Shown piece by piece: positions 1-8,293 of a stretch of DNA of 64,000 nucleotides. Made by a program: the position numbers and the translations under genes. The notes beneath the pieces were generated by a model. That model made no database searches. It was given only the letters and a program-made list of their open reading frames with translations, and was not told the origin of the DNA. The stretch comes from Pigmentiphaga humi. Its GTDB lineage: Bacteria > Pseudomonadota > Gammaproteobacteria > Burkholderiales > Burkholderiaceae_B. The stretch covers positions 62,001-126,000 of the forward strand of contig NZ_UWPJ01000023.1 in the NCBI RefSeq assembly GCF_900606115.1, given 5' to 3'. The first letter of the stretch is position 1, and the number at the start of each line of letters is the position of its first letter.

Positions 1-619
1 CGCCGGCGCCTATTCGGCGCGCGCGGTGCTGGGCGCCAATTACCTGACCATGGCGCTGCTGGTCATCGGACTCACCAGCGAGATCTACGTGCCGTATTTC
101 CTGCAGGTGCTGCACGCGTATGCGCCGCTGGCTGCCGGCTACCTGACCGCGGTCATGGCGGGGGGCTGGACGCTTGCCGCGCTGATGTATGCGGGGCGCA
201 CCGGGGCTTCGGCGGCGCGGCTGGTGCGCGGCGGGCCCATCGTGACGGCGGTGGCGCTGGCGGCCCTGGCCGTGCTGGTTCCGTACACCGGCGGCAAGGG
301 CTGGCCCGCGGCGGCCGCGCTGGTCCTGGCGCTGACGGGCGTGGGCTTCGGCATAGGCATGTGCTGGTCGCACATGGTGACGCGGGTGTTCCGCTCGGCC
401 CCGGCGGGGCAGGAAAACCTCGCCTCGGGCTCGGTGACGACCGTGCAGCTCTATGCGATCGCCCTGGGCGCGGCGATCGCGGGCATGGTGGCCAATGCGG
501 CCGGCCTGGCCGAGCCGGGCGGCGTCGAAGGCGCCCGTTCGGCCGCGGTGTGGTTGTTCGGCAGCTTCGCGCTGATACCCGCCGTGGCGGTGTGGAGCGC
601 GCGCGCCGCGGCGCGCTAG
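1..619 (+). CDS. MFS transporter, C-terminal part (5' end outside window)
   Basis: The open frame is already running at the left edge and ends at a TAG at 617-619, so only about the last 205 residues are present. They form a run of hydrophobic segments separated by short loops, for example around TMALLVIGLTSEIYVPYF and ALVLALTGVGFGIGMCW, with a final helix before a short Arg/Ala-rich tail. This is the pattern of the second half of a 12- to 14-helix major facilitator superfamily inner-membrane transporter. The substrate cannot be told from this half. It converges on rdgC with only 16 bp between the stop codons. Confidence 0.7.
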   Translation, partial: AGAYSARAVLGANYLTMALLVIGLTSEIYVPYFLQVLHAYAPLAAGYLTAVMAGGWTLAALMYAGRTGASAARLVRGGPIVTAVALAALAVLVPYTGGKGWPAAAALVLALTGVGFGIGMCWSHMVTRVFRSAPAGQENLASGSVTTVQLYAIALGAAIAGMVANAAGLAEPGGVEGARSAAVWLFGSFALIPAVAVWSARAAAR

Positions 620-635
620 GCCCGGCCAGGAGCGC

Positions 636-1538
636 TCAGTCGCGCTTTTCGCCGCCCAGGGCCTGGAGCACGTCGTCGATGAGCTTGGCCAGTTCGCCGG
701 ACATCAGCGCGAAGTCGGCATCGAAGCGCTCGGCATCGTCCCGCGCCAGCGCGTCGGCGTTTTCCTTGAGCACGTCCAGCGGCGCGATGCGCTTGATGGC
801 GAGCGACTCGGACAGCACGAACGAGACGCGGTCGGCCCAGGTCATGGCCAGGCGCGTACACTGCTTGCCCGACTCGATGTGGCGCCGTACGTCGTCGGCG
901 TCCACCGACTGGCGCACGTAGCGCACGGTGGCCCGGCCTTCGCCGGTCGAGCGCAGTTCGGTGTCCTGGTCGATGGTGAAATTGGCGGGCGCCTCCCCGC
1001 CGGCCAGCCAGTCCGTCATCGCCGCCGCAGGCGACATCTGCACGTGCAGGTTGGCCAGCGGGAACTTGTCGATGGCGCGGTTGAGCAATTGCAGCATTTC
1101 GTCGCAGCGCGCCGAAGACGAGGCATCCACGCAGAACCAGCCGTTGCGCGTGTCGATCCAGGCGCGGGTGTCGCGCAGGATGCTGAAGGCGCGCGGCAGC
1201 AGGGTTTCGCGGACGTTCTCCTTGATCTCCTTCATCTGCTTGCGGCCGGGCTTGTAGCCCTGCTGCTCTTCGATTTCCTGCGCCTTGGCCTTGGCGACCT
1301 GGTTGATCACCGTGGTGGGCAGGAGCTTCTTCTCGGTGCGCAGCGTGATCAGCAACTGGCCGCCCACGCCGTGCGCCAGCATGTCGCCGTTTTCCAGCGG
1401 CGGCGCCCAGCCCTGGGTCTGCAACTCAAGGCTGGAGCCCGGCGCGAAGGCCTGTGGCCGCAGCAGCTCGTCGAGCTGCTCGGGCGTCATGGGCCAGGGG
1501 GCGGGAAGGCGATAGATCTGTAGATTCTTGAACCACAT
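636..1538 (-). CDS. rdgC: Recombination-associated protein RdgC
   Basis: A 300-residue protein matching the RdgC family in length and in its N-terminus ([11 protein letters not shown]), with the family-typical stretch containing [12 protein letters not shown] and the charged [14 protein letters not shown] region. RdgC forms a ring-shaped dimer that binds double-stranded DNA non-specifically and restrains RecA-mediated recombination; this role is family knowledge. The gene stands alone between a convergent MFS gene and another minus-strand MFS gene. The start is well supported because the conserved N-terminus begins right at this Met. Confidence 0.95.
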   Translation of the reverse strand: MWFKNLQIYRLPAPWPMTPEQLDELLRPQAFAPGSSLELQTQGWAPPLENGDMLAHGVGGQLLITLRTEKKLLPTTVINQVAKAKAQEIEEQQGYKPGRKQMKEIKENVRETLLPRAFSILRDTRAWIDTRNGWFCVDASSSARCDEMLQLLNRAIDKFPLANLHVQMSPAAAMTDWLAGGEAPANFTIDQDTELRSTGEGRATVRYVRQSVDADDVRRHIESGKQCTRLAMTWADRVSFVLSESLAIKRIAPLDVLKENADALARDDAERFDADFALMSGELAKLIDDVLQALGGEKRD

Positions 1539-1588
1539 GGCAGGCCGGCAAAAGGGTCGATTCTATACGACGATGCCGGCCGGCCTGC

Positions 1589-3001
1589 TCAACCCAGGTC
1601 GAGCGAATCGTCCTTCTTGGATTCGCGCTCGACGTCGGGCGACAACTGCCAGAATATCCACGCCGATGCCGCGGTCAGCAGGCCGATGCAGATGAAGGTG
1701 CCGTGGAAGGCCGCCAGCGTGTCGGAGGCGCTGTCGTGGTCGACCAGGTGGCTGAAGGCCGCCAGGATGCCGCCGGCCACCGTGACGCTCAGGCTCATTG
1801 CCAGCATCTGCATCATCGACAGGATGCTGTTGCCGCTGCTGGCGCCGTGCTGGCCGAGGTCTTTCAGGGTCAGCGTGTTCATGGCCGTGAACTGCAGCGA
1901 GTTGACCGCCCCGAAGAAAGCCATCAGCAGGGCCTGCGCCCAGACCGGATGGGTGGCGTCGATCAGCGCGAAGCTGGCGATGGTCAGGCCCACCAGCACG
2001 GTGTTGACCACCAGCACCCGCCGGTAGCCATAGTGCGTGATCAGCGCGGTCGCCAGGCGCTTGCTCAGCATGCCGGCGGCCGCCACCGGCAGCATCATCA
2101 TGCCCGAATGGGTGGGTGAATAGCCCAGGCTGACCTGCAGCAGCAGCGGCAGCAGAAAGGGCATGCCGCTGCTGCCCAGCCGTGCGAACAGGTTGCCGAG
2201 CAGGCCGATGGTGAACGTGTGGATGCGGAACAGGGTGGGCGAGAACAGCGGCGCCGGATGCCGGGCGGCGCGCAGCCAGTAGCTGACGACGGCGATGATG
2301 CCGAACACCAGCAGGAGCACGGCGGGCGCATGGCCCATGCCGCGCCCCGACATGCCGTCCAGCGCCAGGGAAATGGCCGCCATGCCGAAGGCGAGCAGGC
2401 CGTAGCCGACGCCGTCGAAAGGCTGGCGCTGGTCGTCGTGCTTGTCGGGCATGTAGCGGTGGGTGGCGTAGGCGCCGATCGCGCCGACCGGTATGTTGAT
2501 CAGGAAGACCCAGTGCCAGGACAGTGTTTCGGCCAGCCAGCCGCCCAGCACCGGGCCGATCATGGGACCGATCATGGCCGGAATGGCGACGAAGCTCAGC
2601 GCCGGCAGCAGCCGTTCCTGCGGGAAGGTGCGCAGGATCGCCAGGCGGCCGACCGGCATCAGCATGGCGCCGCCCGCTCCCTGGATCACGCGCGAGGCGA
2701 CGAGCTGGTCGAGGTTCTGCGAGACGGCGCACAGGATCGAACCGATGGTGAACAGCACGATGGCCGAGAAATAGACCTTGCGCGTGCCGAAGCGGTCGGC
2801 CATCCAGCCCGAGGCCGGGATCAGCACCGCCATGGTCAGCGCATAGGCGATCACCACGGACTGCATGCGCAGCGGGCTTTCCCCCAGCGTCGCCGCCATC
2901 GCCGGCAGGGCCGTGTTGACGATGGTGGTATCCAGCGTCTGCATGAACAGGCCCGTGGCGACCAGCCAGAGGGTGAAGGAGAGCGATTTGGCTGAATCCA
3001 C
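1589..3001 (-). CDS. DHA2-family (EmrB/QacA, MdtD-like) MFS drug exporter
   Basis: An inner-membrane multidrug-type exporter of the major facilitator superfamily. Seen in the sequence: the first helix with the DHA2 signature LDTTIVNTALPAMA, motif A after helix 2 (GWMADRFGTRKVYF), and the helix 5 region RVIQGAGGAMLMPVGR, followed by further hydrophobic helices to a charged tail. The frame is open further upstream to 3148, but that extension is hydrophilic and atypical. I place the start at a GTG (3001-2999) just before SAKSLSFTLW, giving 470 residues, the usual size for MdtD-like proteins. The ribosome-binding site is weak, so the start is uncertain by up to about 50 codons. Substrate unknown. 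Confidence 0.8.
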   Translation of the reverse strand: MDSAKSLSFTLWLVATGLFMQTLDTTIVNTALPAMAATLGESPLRMQSVVIAYALTMAVLIPASGWMADRFGTRKVYFSAIVLFTIGSILCAVSQNLDQLVASRVIQGAGGAMLMPVGRLAILRTFPQERLLPALSFVAIPAMIGPMIGPVLGGWLAETLSWHWVFLINIPVGAIGAYATHRYMPDKHDDQRQPFDGVGYGLLAFGMAAISLALDGMSGRGMGHAPAVLLLVFGIIAVVSYWLRAARHPAPLFSPTLFRIHTFTIGLLGNLFARLGSSGMPFLLPLLLQVSLGYSPTHSGMMMLPVAAAGMLSKRLATALITHYGYRRVLVVNTVLVGLTIASFALIDATHPVWAQALLMAFFGAVNSLQFTAMNTLTLKDLGQHGASSGNSILSMMQMLAMSLSVTVAGGILAAFSHLVDHDSASDTLAAFHGTFICIGLLTAASAWIFWQLSPDVERESKKDDSLDLG

Positions 3002-3136
3002 GGCGGGGCGGCAGAAGGAAAGAGGCCCTAGGATAGCTTGATTCCCCGCGTGGGCTTGGGTAAGTTTTCTTTTGCCGCCACCATGCATCGGGCATGGCGG
3101 TTGCTGCCGGTGAGGCGACTCAATCAGGAGATGGAA

Positions 3137-3355
3137 ATGACGGAACACGTATACAAGCAGATCGAACTGGTCGGTTCGTCAGCCCAGTCCAGCGACGACG
3201 CCATCCGCAACGCGGTCGAGCGGGCCGGCATGACCATGCGCCACCTGGCCTGGTTCGAGGTCACCCAACTGCGCGGCCACATCGAAGAGGGCAAGATCGC
3301 GCATTGGCAGGTATGCCTGAAGGTAGGCCTGCGGCTCGAGGACGCGGATTCGTAG
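3137..3355 (+). CDS. Dodecin, flavin-storage protein
   Basis: A 72-residue protein beginning MTEHVYKQIELVGSS, the hallmark N-terminus of dodecins, followed by the conserved beta-strand region with the flavin-stacking Trp (LAWFEVTQLRG) and the IEEGKIAHWQVCLKVGL segment. Dodecins assemble as hollow dodecamers that bind riboflavin, FMN or CoA and buffer free flavins; this is family knowledge. The ATG at 3137 is chosen over the in-frame ATG at 3131 because CAGGAG lies at 3125-3130, giving normal spacing. Its location beside a flavin/iron redox cluster may be meaningful or chance. Confidence 0.92.
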   Translation: MTEHVYKQIELVGSSAQSSDDAIRNAVERAGMTMRHLAWFEVTQLRGHIEEGKIAHWQVCLKVGLRLEDADS

Positions 3356-3457
3356 CGGCCGGAATCCGTACTGCTCCCGGCCGCGGCGGCTCGGGCCGGG
3401 GGCTGTCTCGTAATCGATTGTAATGGCTGCTTGGGCAGGCGTGTTGGTCGAATGGCT

Positions 3458-3476
3458 GAGAATTGTTATCATTACA
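3458..3476. promoter_or_regulatory. Candidate Fur box upstream of the PepSY/ApbE redox cluster
   Basis: The sequence GAGAATTGTTATCATTACA matches the classical 19-bp Fur consensus (GATAATGATAATCATTATC) at 13 of 19 positions, including the whole ATCATTA half. It sits about 45 bp before the ATG of the membrane PepSY gene, in an AT-rich patch within very GC-rich surroundings. If real it would make the five-gene cluster iron-repressed. Called by eye only. Confidence 0.5.
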
Positions 3477-3519
3477 GGCTGGACCAATCACTCGCGCCGG
3501 TACTCCGCGTACCGTCCTT

Positions 3520-4158
3520 ATGGACAAACAGCCGGACCGTTTCCAGGAACAGAAACGACGATCTTTCTGGTTGAAGCATCTGCACCAGTGGCACTGGATC
3601 AGTTCGGCGATCTGCCTGGTGGCGATGCTGCTGTTCGCCGCCACCGGCATCACGCTCAACCACGCGGCCCAGATCGAGGCCAAGCCCAGCGTCGTCGCCA
3701 GGGAAGGCGTCCTGCCGGAGCCGCTGGCGCGCGCGCTGGCCGGGAACCGAGGCGGGGACAAGGCGCCGCTGCCGCCTGAGCTGCGCGCCTGGCTGGGCAG
3801 CGAGCTGGCAGTCGCGGTCGACGAGCGCGACGCGGAATGGTCGCCCGACGAAATCTACGTGTCCTTGCCGCGCCCGGGGGGGGATGCCTGGGTGAGCATC
3901 GAATTGCCGGACGGCGCCGTGCGCTATGAAAGCACCGACCGCGGCTGGATTTCCTATTTCAACGACCTGCACAAGGGACGCAACACCGGCGAGGCCTGGA
4001 AATGGTTCCTGGACATCTTCGCCGTAGCCTGTCTGGTGTTTTGCGTGACGGGCTTTTTCCTGCTGCACATCCATGCGCGCAACCGGCCCGTCACTTGGCC
4101 GATGGTGGCGCTGGGCGTCGCCGTCCCGCTGTTCCTGGCTATCGTTTTCATCCATTGA
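3520..4158 (+). CDS. PepSY-associated transmembrane protein
   Basis: A 212-residue inner-membrane protein with three helices at about residues 27-46, 160-186 and 193-212, and a periplasmic PepSY-like domain between the first two. The first helix region contains LHQWHW and the second ends in LLHIHA, giving His residues at membrane faces that could bind haem, as in other PepSY membrane reductases. ATG 3520 directly precedes the basic segment before helix 1; the frame is open to 3463 without a convincing alternative. First gene of a compact cluster with DUF2271, DUF4198, apbE and a flavoreductase. Likely role, by inference: electron transfer across the membrane, probably in ferric-siderophore reduction. 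Confidence 0.75.
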   Translation: MDKQPDRFQEQKRRSFWLKHLHQWHWISSAICLVAMLLFAATGITLNHAAQIEAKPSVVAREGVLPEPLARALAGNRGGDKAPLPPELRAWLGSELAVAVDERDAEWSPDEIYVSLPRPGGDAWVSIELPDGAVRYESTDRGWISYFNDLHKGRNTGEAWKWFLDIFAVACLVFCVTGFFLLHIHARNRPVTWPMVALGVAVPLFLAIVFIH

Positions 4159-4168
4159 AGAGGTTGTT

Positions 4169-4681
4169 ATGCGCACGTTGATCCCGGTGGCCGTCACCGG
4201 ACTGCTGGTCGGGCAGGCACAGGCCGCCGACATGGCCGTCAAGATCGAGATTCCGCGCCTGAACGTGGCCGAATACCATCGGCCCTACGTGGCCGTGTGG
4301 ATCGAAGGCCCGGACCAGAAAGTCGCCGCCAACCTGGCGGTCTGGTACGACATGAAGCTCAAGAACGACGAAGGCCAGAAGTGGCTCAAGGACTTGCGCC
4401 AATGGTGGCGGCGCAGCGGCCGCGAATTGACCATGCCCGTCGACGGCGTGAGCGGCGCGACGCGTCCGGTCGGCGAGCACCAGATCGCCTTCAGCGAAGG
4501 CAAGGCCCCGTTGGGCAAGCTGGCTGCAGGCAAGTACGAGCTGGTGGTGGAAGCCGCCCGCGAAGTGGGAGGCCGCGAATTGCTGCGCATCCCTTTCCAG
4601 TGGCCGCCCAAGGCCGGCGACAAAGCCGAAGCGCGCGGCGAGCATGAGCTGGGCCGCGTCGCCGTCGAACTCAAACCGTGA
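4169..4681 (+). CDS. DUF2271 periplasmic protein with an ApbE-type flavinylation motif
   Basis: A 170-residue exported protein. The N-terminus (MRTLIPVAVTGLLVGQAQA) is a type I signal peptide with a cut after AQA, and the mature part matches DUF2271 (HRPYVAVWIEGPDQK, LAVWYDMKLKNDEGQKWLKD). Residues 92-98 read DGVSGAT, which fits the Dxx(S/T)GA(T/S) motif in which ApbE enzymes attach FMN to the final Thr/Ser; here the acceptor would be Thr98. With apbE three genes downstream, I infer a covalently flavinylated periplasmic electron carrier. It starts 11 bp after the PepSY gene stop, so the two are probably co-translated. Confidence 0.8.
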   Translation: MRTLIPVAVTGLLVGQAQAADMAVKIEIPRLNVAEYHRPYVAVWIEGPDQKVAANLAVWYDMKLKNDEGQKWLKDLRQWWRRSGRELTMPVDGVSGATRPVGEHQIAFSEGKAPLGKLAAGKYELVVEAAREVGGRELLRIPFQWPPKAGDKAEARGEHELGRVAVELKP

Positions 4682-4721
4682 TTCCCGCCTGACCTCTTTC
4701 CGCTATCAAAGGAAAACGAAT

Positions 4722-5531
4722 ATGAAGAAAACGCTGAAATTGGCCGCTCTCGCGCTGGCGTGCACGCTGCCCCTGGCCGCCCAGGCGCACCGCATGTGGA
4801 TGCTGCCTTCGGCCACCGTGCTGTCGGGCGCGGATCCGTGGGTCACGGTGGATGGCGCCGTTTCCAACGACTTGTTCTATTTCGAACACTTCCCGCTGCA
4901 ACTGGGCGGCCTGGTCGTGACCGCGCCGGACGGCAAGCCCGCCAAGGCCGAGAACCAGTCCACCGGCCGCTACCGCAGCACCTTCGACGTGCACCTGACG
5001 CAGACCGGCACCTACAAGCTGGCGGTGGTCAACGCCGGCCTGTTCGCCTCGTACAAGGAAGGCGGCAAGCCCAAGCGCTGGCGCGGCACCCCCGAGAAAT
5101 TCGCCGCGGAAGTGCCGGCCGACGCGCAGGACCTGCGCGTGACCGAATCCGCCGGCCGCGTGGAAACCTTCGTCACCGTCGGCAAGCCGACCGACACCGT
5201 GCTCAAGACCACCGGCAAGGGCATGGAACTGGCGCCCATCACCCATCCGAACGACTTGTTCGCCAAGGAGCCGGCCAGCTTCCGCCTGCTGCTCGACGGC
5301 AAGCCCGCGGCCGGCATCGAAGTCTCCATCGTGCCGGGCGGCATCCGCTATCGCGACCAGCTGCAGGAAATCACCACCAAGACCGACGCCGACGGCAAGT
5401 TCTCGGTAACCTGGCCCGCGCCCGGCATGTACTGGATGGAAGCGGAAACCAAGGACAACAAGACTTCGCTGCCCCAGGCCAAGGAACGCCGCGCCAGCTA
5501 CGTCGTCACCTTCGAAGTGCTGCCCCAGTAG
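4722..5531 (+). CDS. DUF4198 periplasmic protein
   Basis: A 269-residue protein with a clear signal peptide (MKKTLKLAALALACTLPLAAQA) cut before HRMWMLPS. DUF4198 proteins begin the mature chain with a His/Trp-rich segment like this and have two beta-sandwich halves; the C-terminal part (FRLLLDGKPAAGIEVSIVPGG, KTDADGKFSVTWPAPGMYW) is an Ig/carboxypeptidase-regulatory-like fold. The N-terminal His could bind metal, though that is inference. It lies 41 bp after the DUF2271 gene with an AAAGGAAAA ribosome site. Members of this family often accompany metal uptake genes. Molecular role unknown. Confidence 0.78.
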   Translation: MKKTLKLAALALACTLPLAAQAHRMWMLPSATVLSGADPWVTVDGAVSNDLFYFEHFPLQLGGLVVTAPDGKPAKAENQSTGRYRSTFDVHLTQTGTYKLAVVNAGLFASYKEGGKPKRWRGTPEKFAAEVPADAQDLRVTESAGRVETFVTVGKPTDTVLKTTGKGMELAPITHPNDLFAKEPASFRLLLDGKPAAGIEVSIVPGGIRYRDQLQEITTKTDADGKFSVTWPAPGMYWMEAETKDNKTSLPQAKERRASYVVTFEVLPQ

Positions 5532-5565
5532 CGGGCAGGCGCTTTCCCGGGCCGTTCTCCTCCAT

Positions 5566-5587
5566 CCCCGCGCCCGCAGGCGCGGGG
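5566..5587 (+). other. Perfect GC-rich stem-loop between DUF4198 and apbE
   Basis: CCCCGCGCC, loop CGCA, GGCGCGGGG: a 9-bp perfect stem with a tetraloop, placed 34 bp after the DUF4198 stop and 12 bp before the apbE ATG. No T-run follows, so it is not a typical intrinsic terminator. It may be an RNA-processing or stability element, or may lower apbE translation relative to the upstream genes. Confidence 0.5.
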
Positions 5588-5599
5588 ATTCGTTCGTTC

Positions 5600-6607
5600 A
5601 TGACGCGTATCCTCGTTCCCCTCGCGCTTTCTCCCGACGCCATCCGCGAACATGCGCCGCATGCGCGCGTGCTCGCCATGGGCGGCGCGACCATGGGGAC
5701 GTCCTGGTCGGTCCGGTTCGTCGACGACGGCGGCTTGCCGGCTGATCTCGAAGCCCGGGCGCAGGCCGAACTGGATCGGGTCATCTCCCAGATGAGTACC
5801 TGGCTGGAAAGCTCCGACCTGAGCCGCTTCAACGCGGCGCCGGCGGGAAGCTGGCACGCGCTGCCGCCGGAGCTGTACACCGTCATGGAACAGGCGCTGG
5901 CGGTGGCGCGGGACAGCGGCGGCGCCTACGATCCCACCGTGGGGCCGCTGGTCAACCTGTGGGGCTTCGGGCCGGAGGGCGAGCACGGCCGCCCCGATGC
6001 GCAGGCCGTGGCGCGCGTGCGCGGCCGCGTCGGCTGGCAGCGGATCGAGCTCGACGCGGCCGGCCGCCGCGCCCGTCAGCCCGGCGGCGCCTACGTGGAC
6101 TTGTCCGGCATCGCCAAGGGCTATGCGGTCGATGCGGTGGCGCGCTGCCTGCGGCGCGCCGGCGTGCCCGCCTATCTGGTCGAGATCGGCGGCGAACTGG
6201 TGGGCCATGGCGTCAAGCCGGGCATGGAGCCCTGGTGGGTGGAGCTCGAACGGCCTGCCCACGAGCATGGGGTGCGCCAGGCCGTCCCCACGCGGGTCGC
6301 GCTGCACGGGCTGGCCGTGGCCACCTCGGGCGACTACCGGCGCTATGCGTCGGACGGCCAGGGGATATACAGCCACACCATCGATCCGCGCAGCGGCGCG
6401 CCGATCGCCAACGGACTGGCCTCGGTGACCGTTCTGCATCCCGAATGCATGGCGGCCGATGCGCTGGCGACTGCGCTTACCGTACTGGGGCTAGACGAAG
6501 GCCTGCCCTGGGCGCAGCGGCGCGGCCTGGCCGCCCTGTTCGTCGCGCGTACCGCGGACGGTTTCCTGGAAACGATGACGCCGAATTTCGCGGCAATGAT
6601 GCAATGA
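5600..6607 (+). CDS. apbE: FAD:protein FMN transferase (ApbE family)
   Basis: A 335-residue enzyme that transfers FMN from FAD to Thr/Ser of target proteins, forming a phosphoester bond. Family motifs seen: MGGATMGTSWSVRF near residue 30, YDPTVGPLVNLWGFG, DLSGIAKGYAVDAVA, VEIGGEL, and the C-terminal HTIDPRSGAPIANGLASVTV with the Mg-binding ADALATAL segment. The nearby DUF2271 protein carries a matching acceptor motif and is its likely substrate. Unusually, I see neither a signal peptide nor a lipobox at this N-terminus, while the DUF2271 protein is exported; flavinylation might occur before export, or the enzyme may act in the cytosol. Its stop overlaps the ATG of the next gene (ATGA). Confidence 0.93.
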   Translation: MTRILVPLALSPDAIREHAPHARVLAMGGATMGTSWSVRFVDDGGLPADLEARAQAELDRVISQMSTWLESSDLSRFNAAPAGSWHALPPELYTVMEQALAVARDSGGAYDPTVGPLVNLWGFGPEGEHGRPDAQAVARVRGRVGWQRIELDAAGRRARQPGGAYVDLSGIAKGYAVDAVARCLRRAGVPAYLVEIGGELVGHGVKPGMEPWWVELERPAHEHGVRQAVPTRVALHGLAVATSGDYRRYASDGQGIYSHTIDPRSGAPIANGLASVTVLHPECMAADALATALTVLGLDEGLPWAQRRGLAALFVARTADGFLETMTPNFAAMMQ

Positions 6608-8205
6608 CGAATCGTTCCCGCGCGGCATGCGCCCGCGCCGCCGGCCTGGCGGCGGCTATCCTGTTGGCGGCCATGATCGCCGCGGCGGCCATGCCTGGCG
6701 CTTTCCCGGCGCAGCGTGAAGCGGCCGGGGCGCTGGTGGTGGCGTGCTATGGCGTGTTCTGCCTGTGGATTTATCTGCGGCGCTTGCGCGCGGATGGGCA
6801 GGTGGCGCCCACTATACCGGGCGCCCTGCTGGTGGCCTATGCCAGCCAGACCGGATTCGCCGAGCAGCTCGCGCGCCGCAGCGCGCAGGCGCTCGAGGCG
6901 GCCGGCCTGCCGGTGCGGCTGGCCAGTCTGGGCGAGCTCGGCGGCACGGCCCTGCAGGGCTTTCGCCAGGCCTTGTTCGTGGTCAGCACCACGGGCGAGG
7001 GCGATGCGCCCGATCCGGTCGCGGCCTTCGCGCGCAAGACTCTGGCCGCCGACCTGCCGCTGGCCGGGCTGGAGTACGGCGTGCTGGCGCTGGGCGACAG
7101 CAGCTATCGCCAGTACTGCGCGTTCGGCCTGGCGCTGGCCAACTGGCTGCACCGGCAAGGCGCGGCGCCGCTGTTCGACACCGTGCTGGTGGACGACGGC
7201 GACGAAGACGCGCTGCGCCGCTGGCAGCATTATCTGCAGGTGCTGGGAGCCAGCGCCGAGATGGAGGATTGGGCCGCGCCGGACTACCGCAGCTGGACGC
7301 TGGCCGGACGGCGCTGCCTGAACGAAGGCAGCCCGGGCGAGCTGGCCTATTGGCTGGCGCTCGAGCCCGAAGCCGCGGGCGCCTGCGAATGGGAGGCCGG
7401 CGACATCGTCGAGATCGGGCCGCGCAACGATCCCGTCGCTGTCGATGCCTTGCTGGCCGGCCTGGGCCTGGACGCCGGCGCCGACGCCGGCGGGCAGACG
7501 CTGCGCGAGGCGCTGGCGGCGCGTTCGCTGCCGCACGACCCCGCCTCGGCGGCGGCATTGCGCGGCCTGGCGCCGGCCGCCTTGGCCGAGGCGCTGCCCA
7601 TTATTCCGCACCGCGAATACTCGATCGCATCGCTGCCCGCCGACGGCCGCATCGAATTGCTGGTACGCCAGATGCGCTATCCCGACGGGCGGCTGGGTCT
7701 GGGGTCGGGCTGGCTGACGCGTCATGCTGCGCCGGGGGCGGGCATCGCCGTGCGGATCCGCAGCAACGGCGGCTTCCATCCGCCCCCCGTGCACCGGCCG
7801 CTCATCCTGATCGGCAACGGCACCGGCATGGCGGGGCTGCGCGCCCACCTGAAGGCCCGCGCCGCGGCCGGCGCCGGCCGCAACTGGCTGCTGTTCGGCG
7901 AGCGCACCCCCGAACACGATTATTTCTTCCGCGAAGAGATCGAAGCGTGGCGCGGCGGCGGCATGCTGGCGCGCGTGGACCTGGCTTTCTCGCGCGCGCC
8001 GGGCTGGCCGCGCTACGTGCAGGACTGCCTGCCGGGCGCCGAGCAGGACTTGCGCGAATGGATGGACCAAGGCGCGGCCATCTACGTGTGCGGCAGCCTG
8101 CAAGGCATGGCGGCCGGCGTGGCCGCCGAACTGGAACGGATATTCGGCAGGGAGCGCCTGGATGCGCTTGCGCAAGAAGGCAGGTACCGCCGGGACGTCT
8201 ATTGA
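6604..8205 (+). CDS. Membrane-anchored CysJ-like flavoreductase (flavodoxin + FAD/NAD(P)H domains)
   Basis: A 533-residue protein with two N-terminal membrane helices (about residues 11-30 and 39-58), a flavodoxin domain (YASQTGFAEQLA, VVSTTGEGDAPDPVAAF, LALGDSSYRQYCAFG) and a ferredoxin-reductase-type module with the FAD motif HREYSIAS, the nucleotide motif LIGNGTGMAGLRAHL, and a CysJ-like end (GRYRRDVY). It should pass electrons from NAD(P)H through FAD and FMN; its membrane anchor and neighbours suggest delivery to the PepSY protein or periplasmic flavoprotein rather than to sulfite reductase. It is shorter than CysJ (about 600 residues), mainly in the connecting region. Translationally coupled to apbE by a 4-base overlap. 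Confidence 0.88.
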   Translation: MTNRSRAACARAAGLAAAILLAAMIAAAAMPGAFPAQREAAGALVVACYGVFCLWIYLRRLRADGQVAPTIPGALLVAYASQTGFAEQLARRSAQALEAAGLPVRLASLGELGGTALQGFRQALFVVSTTGEGDAPDPVAAFARKTLAADLPLAGLEYGVLALGDSSYRQYCAFGLALANWLHRQGAAPLFDTVLVDDGDEDALRRWQHYLQVLGASAEMEDWAAPDYRSWTLAGRRCLNEGSPGELAYWLALEPEAAGACEWEAGDIVEIGPRNDPVAVDALLAGLGLDAGADAGGQTLREALAARSLPHDPASAAALRGLAPAALAEALPIIPHREYSIASLPADGRIELLVRQMRYPDGRLGLGSGWLTRHAAPGAGIAVRIRSNGGFHPPPVHRPLILIGNGTGMAGLRAHLKARAAAGAGRNWLLFGERTPEHDYFFREEIEAWRGGGMLARVDLAFSRAPGWPRYVQDCLPGAEQDLREWMDQGAAIYVCGSLQGMAAGVAAELERIFGRERLDALAQEGRYRRDVY

Positions 8206-8293
8206 GCCGCGTGGCCGCGCCGCTTCCCCCGACCGAGAAGACCGTTTTCTCCCAGGGCAGTCGTCCGTAATAACTTAAACTTATAAGGGCGCC

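Noticed and set aside
1563-3095. Alternative minus-strand frame over the DHA2 exporter
   Set aside because: It is the +1 shadow of the exporter, rich in Arg/His/Pro and lacking hydrophobic helices.
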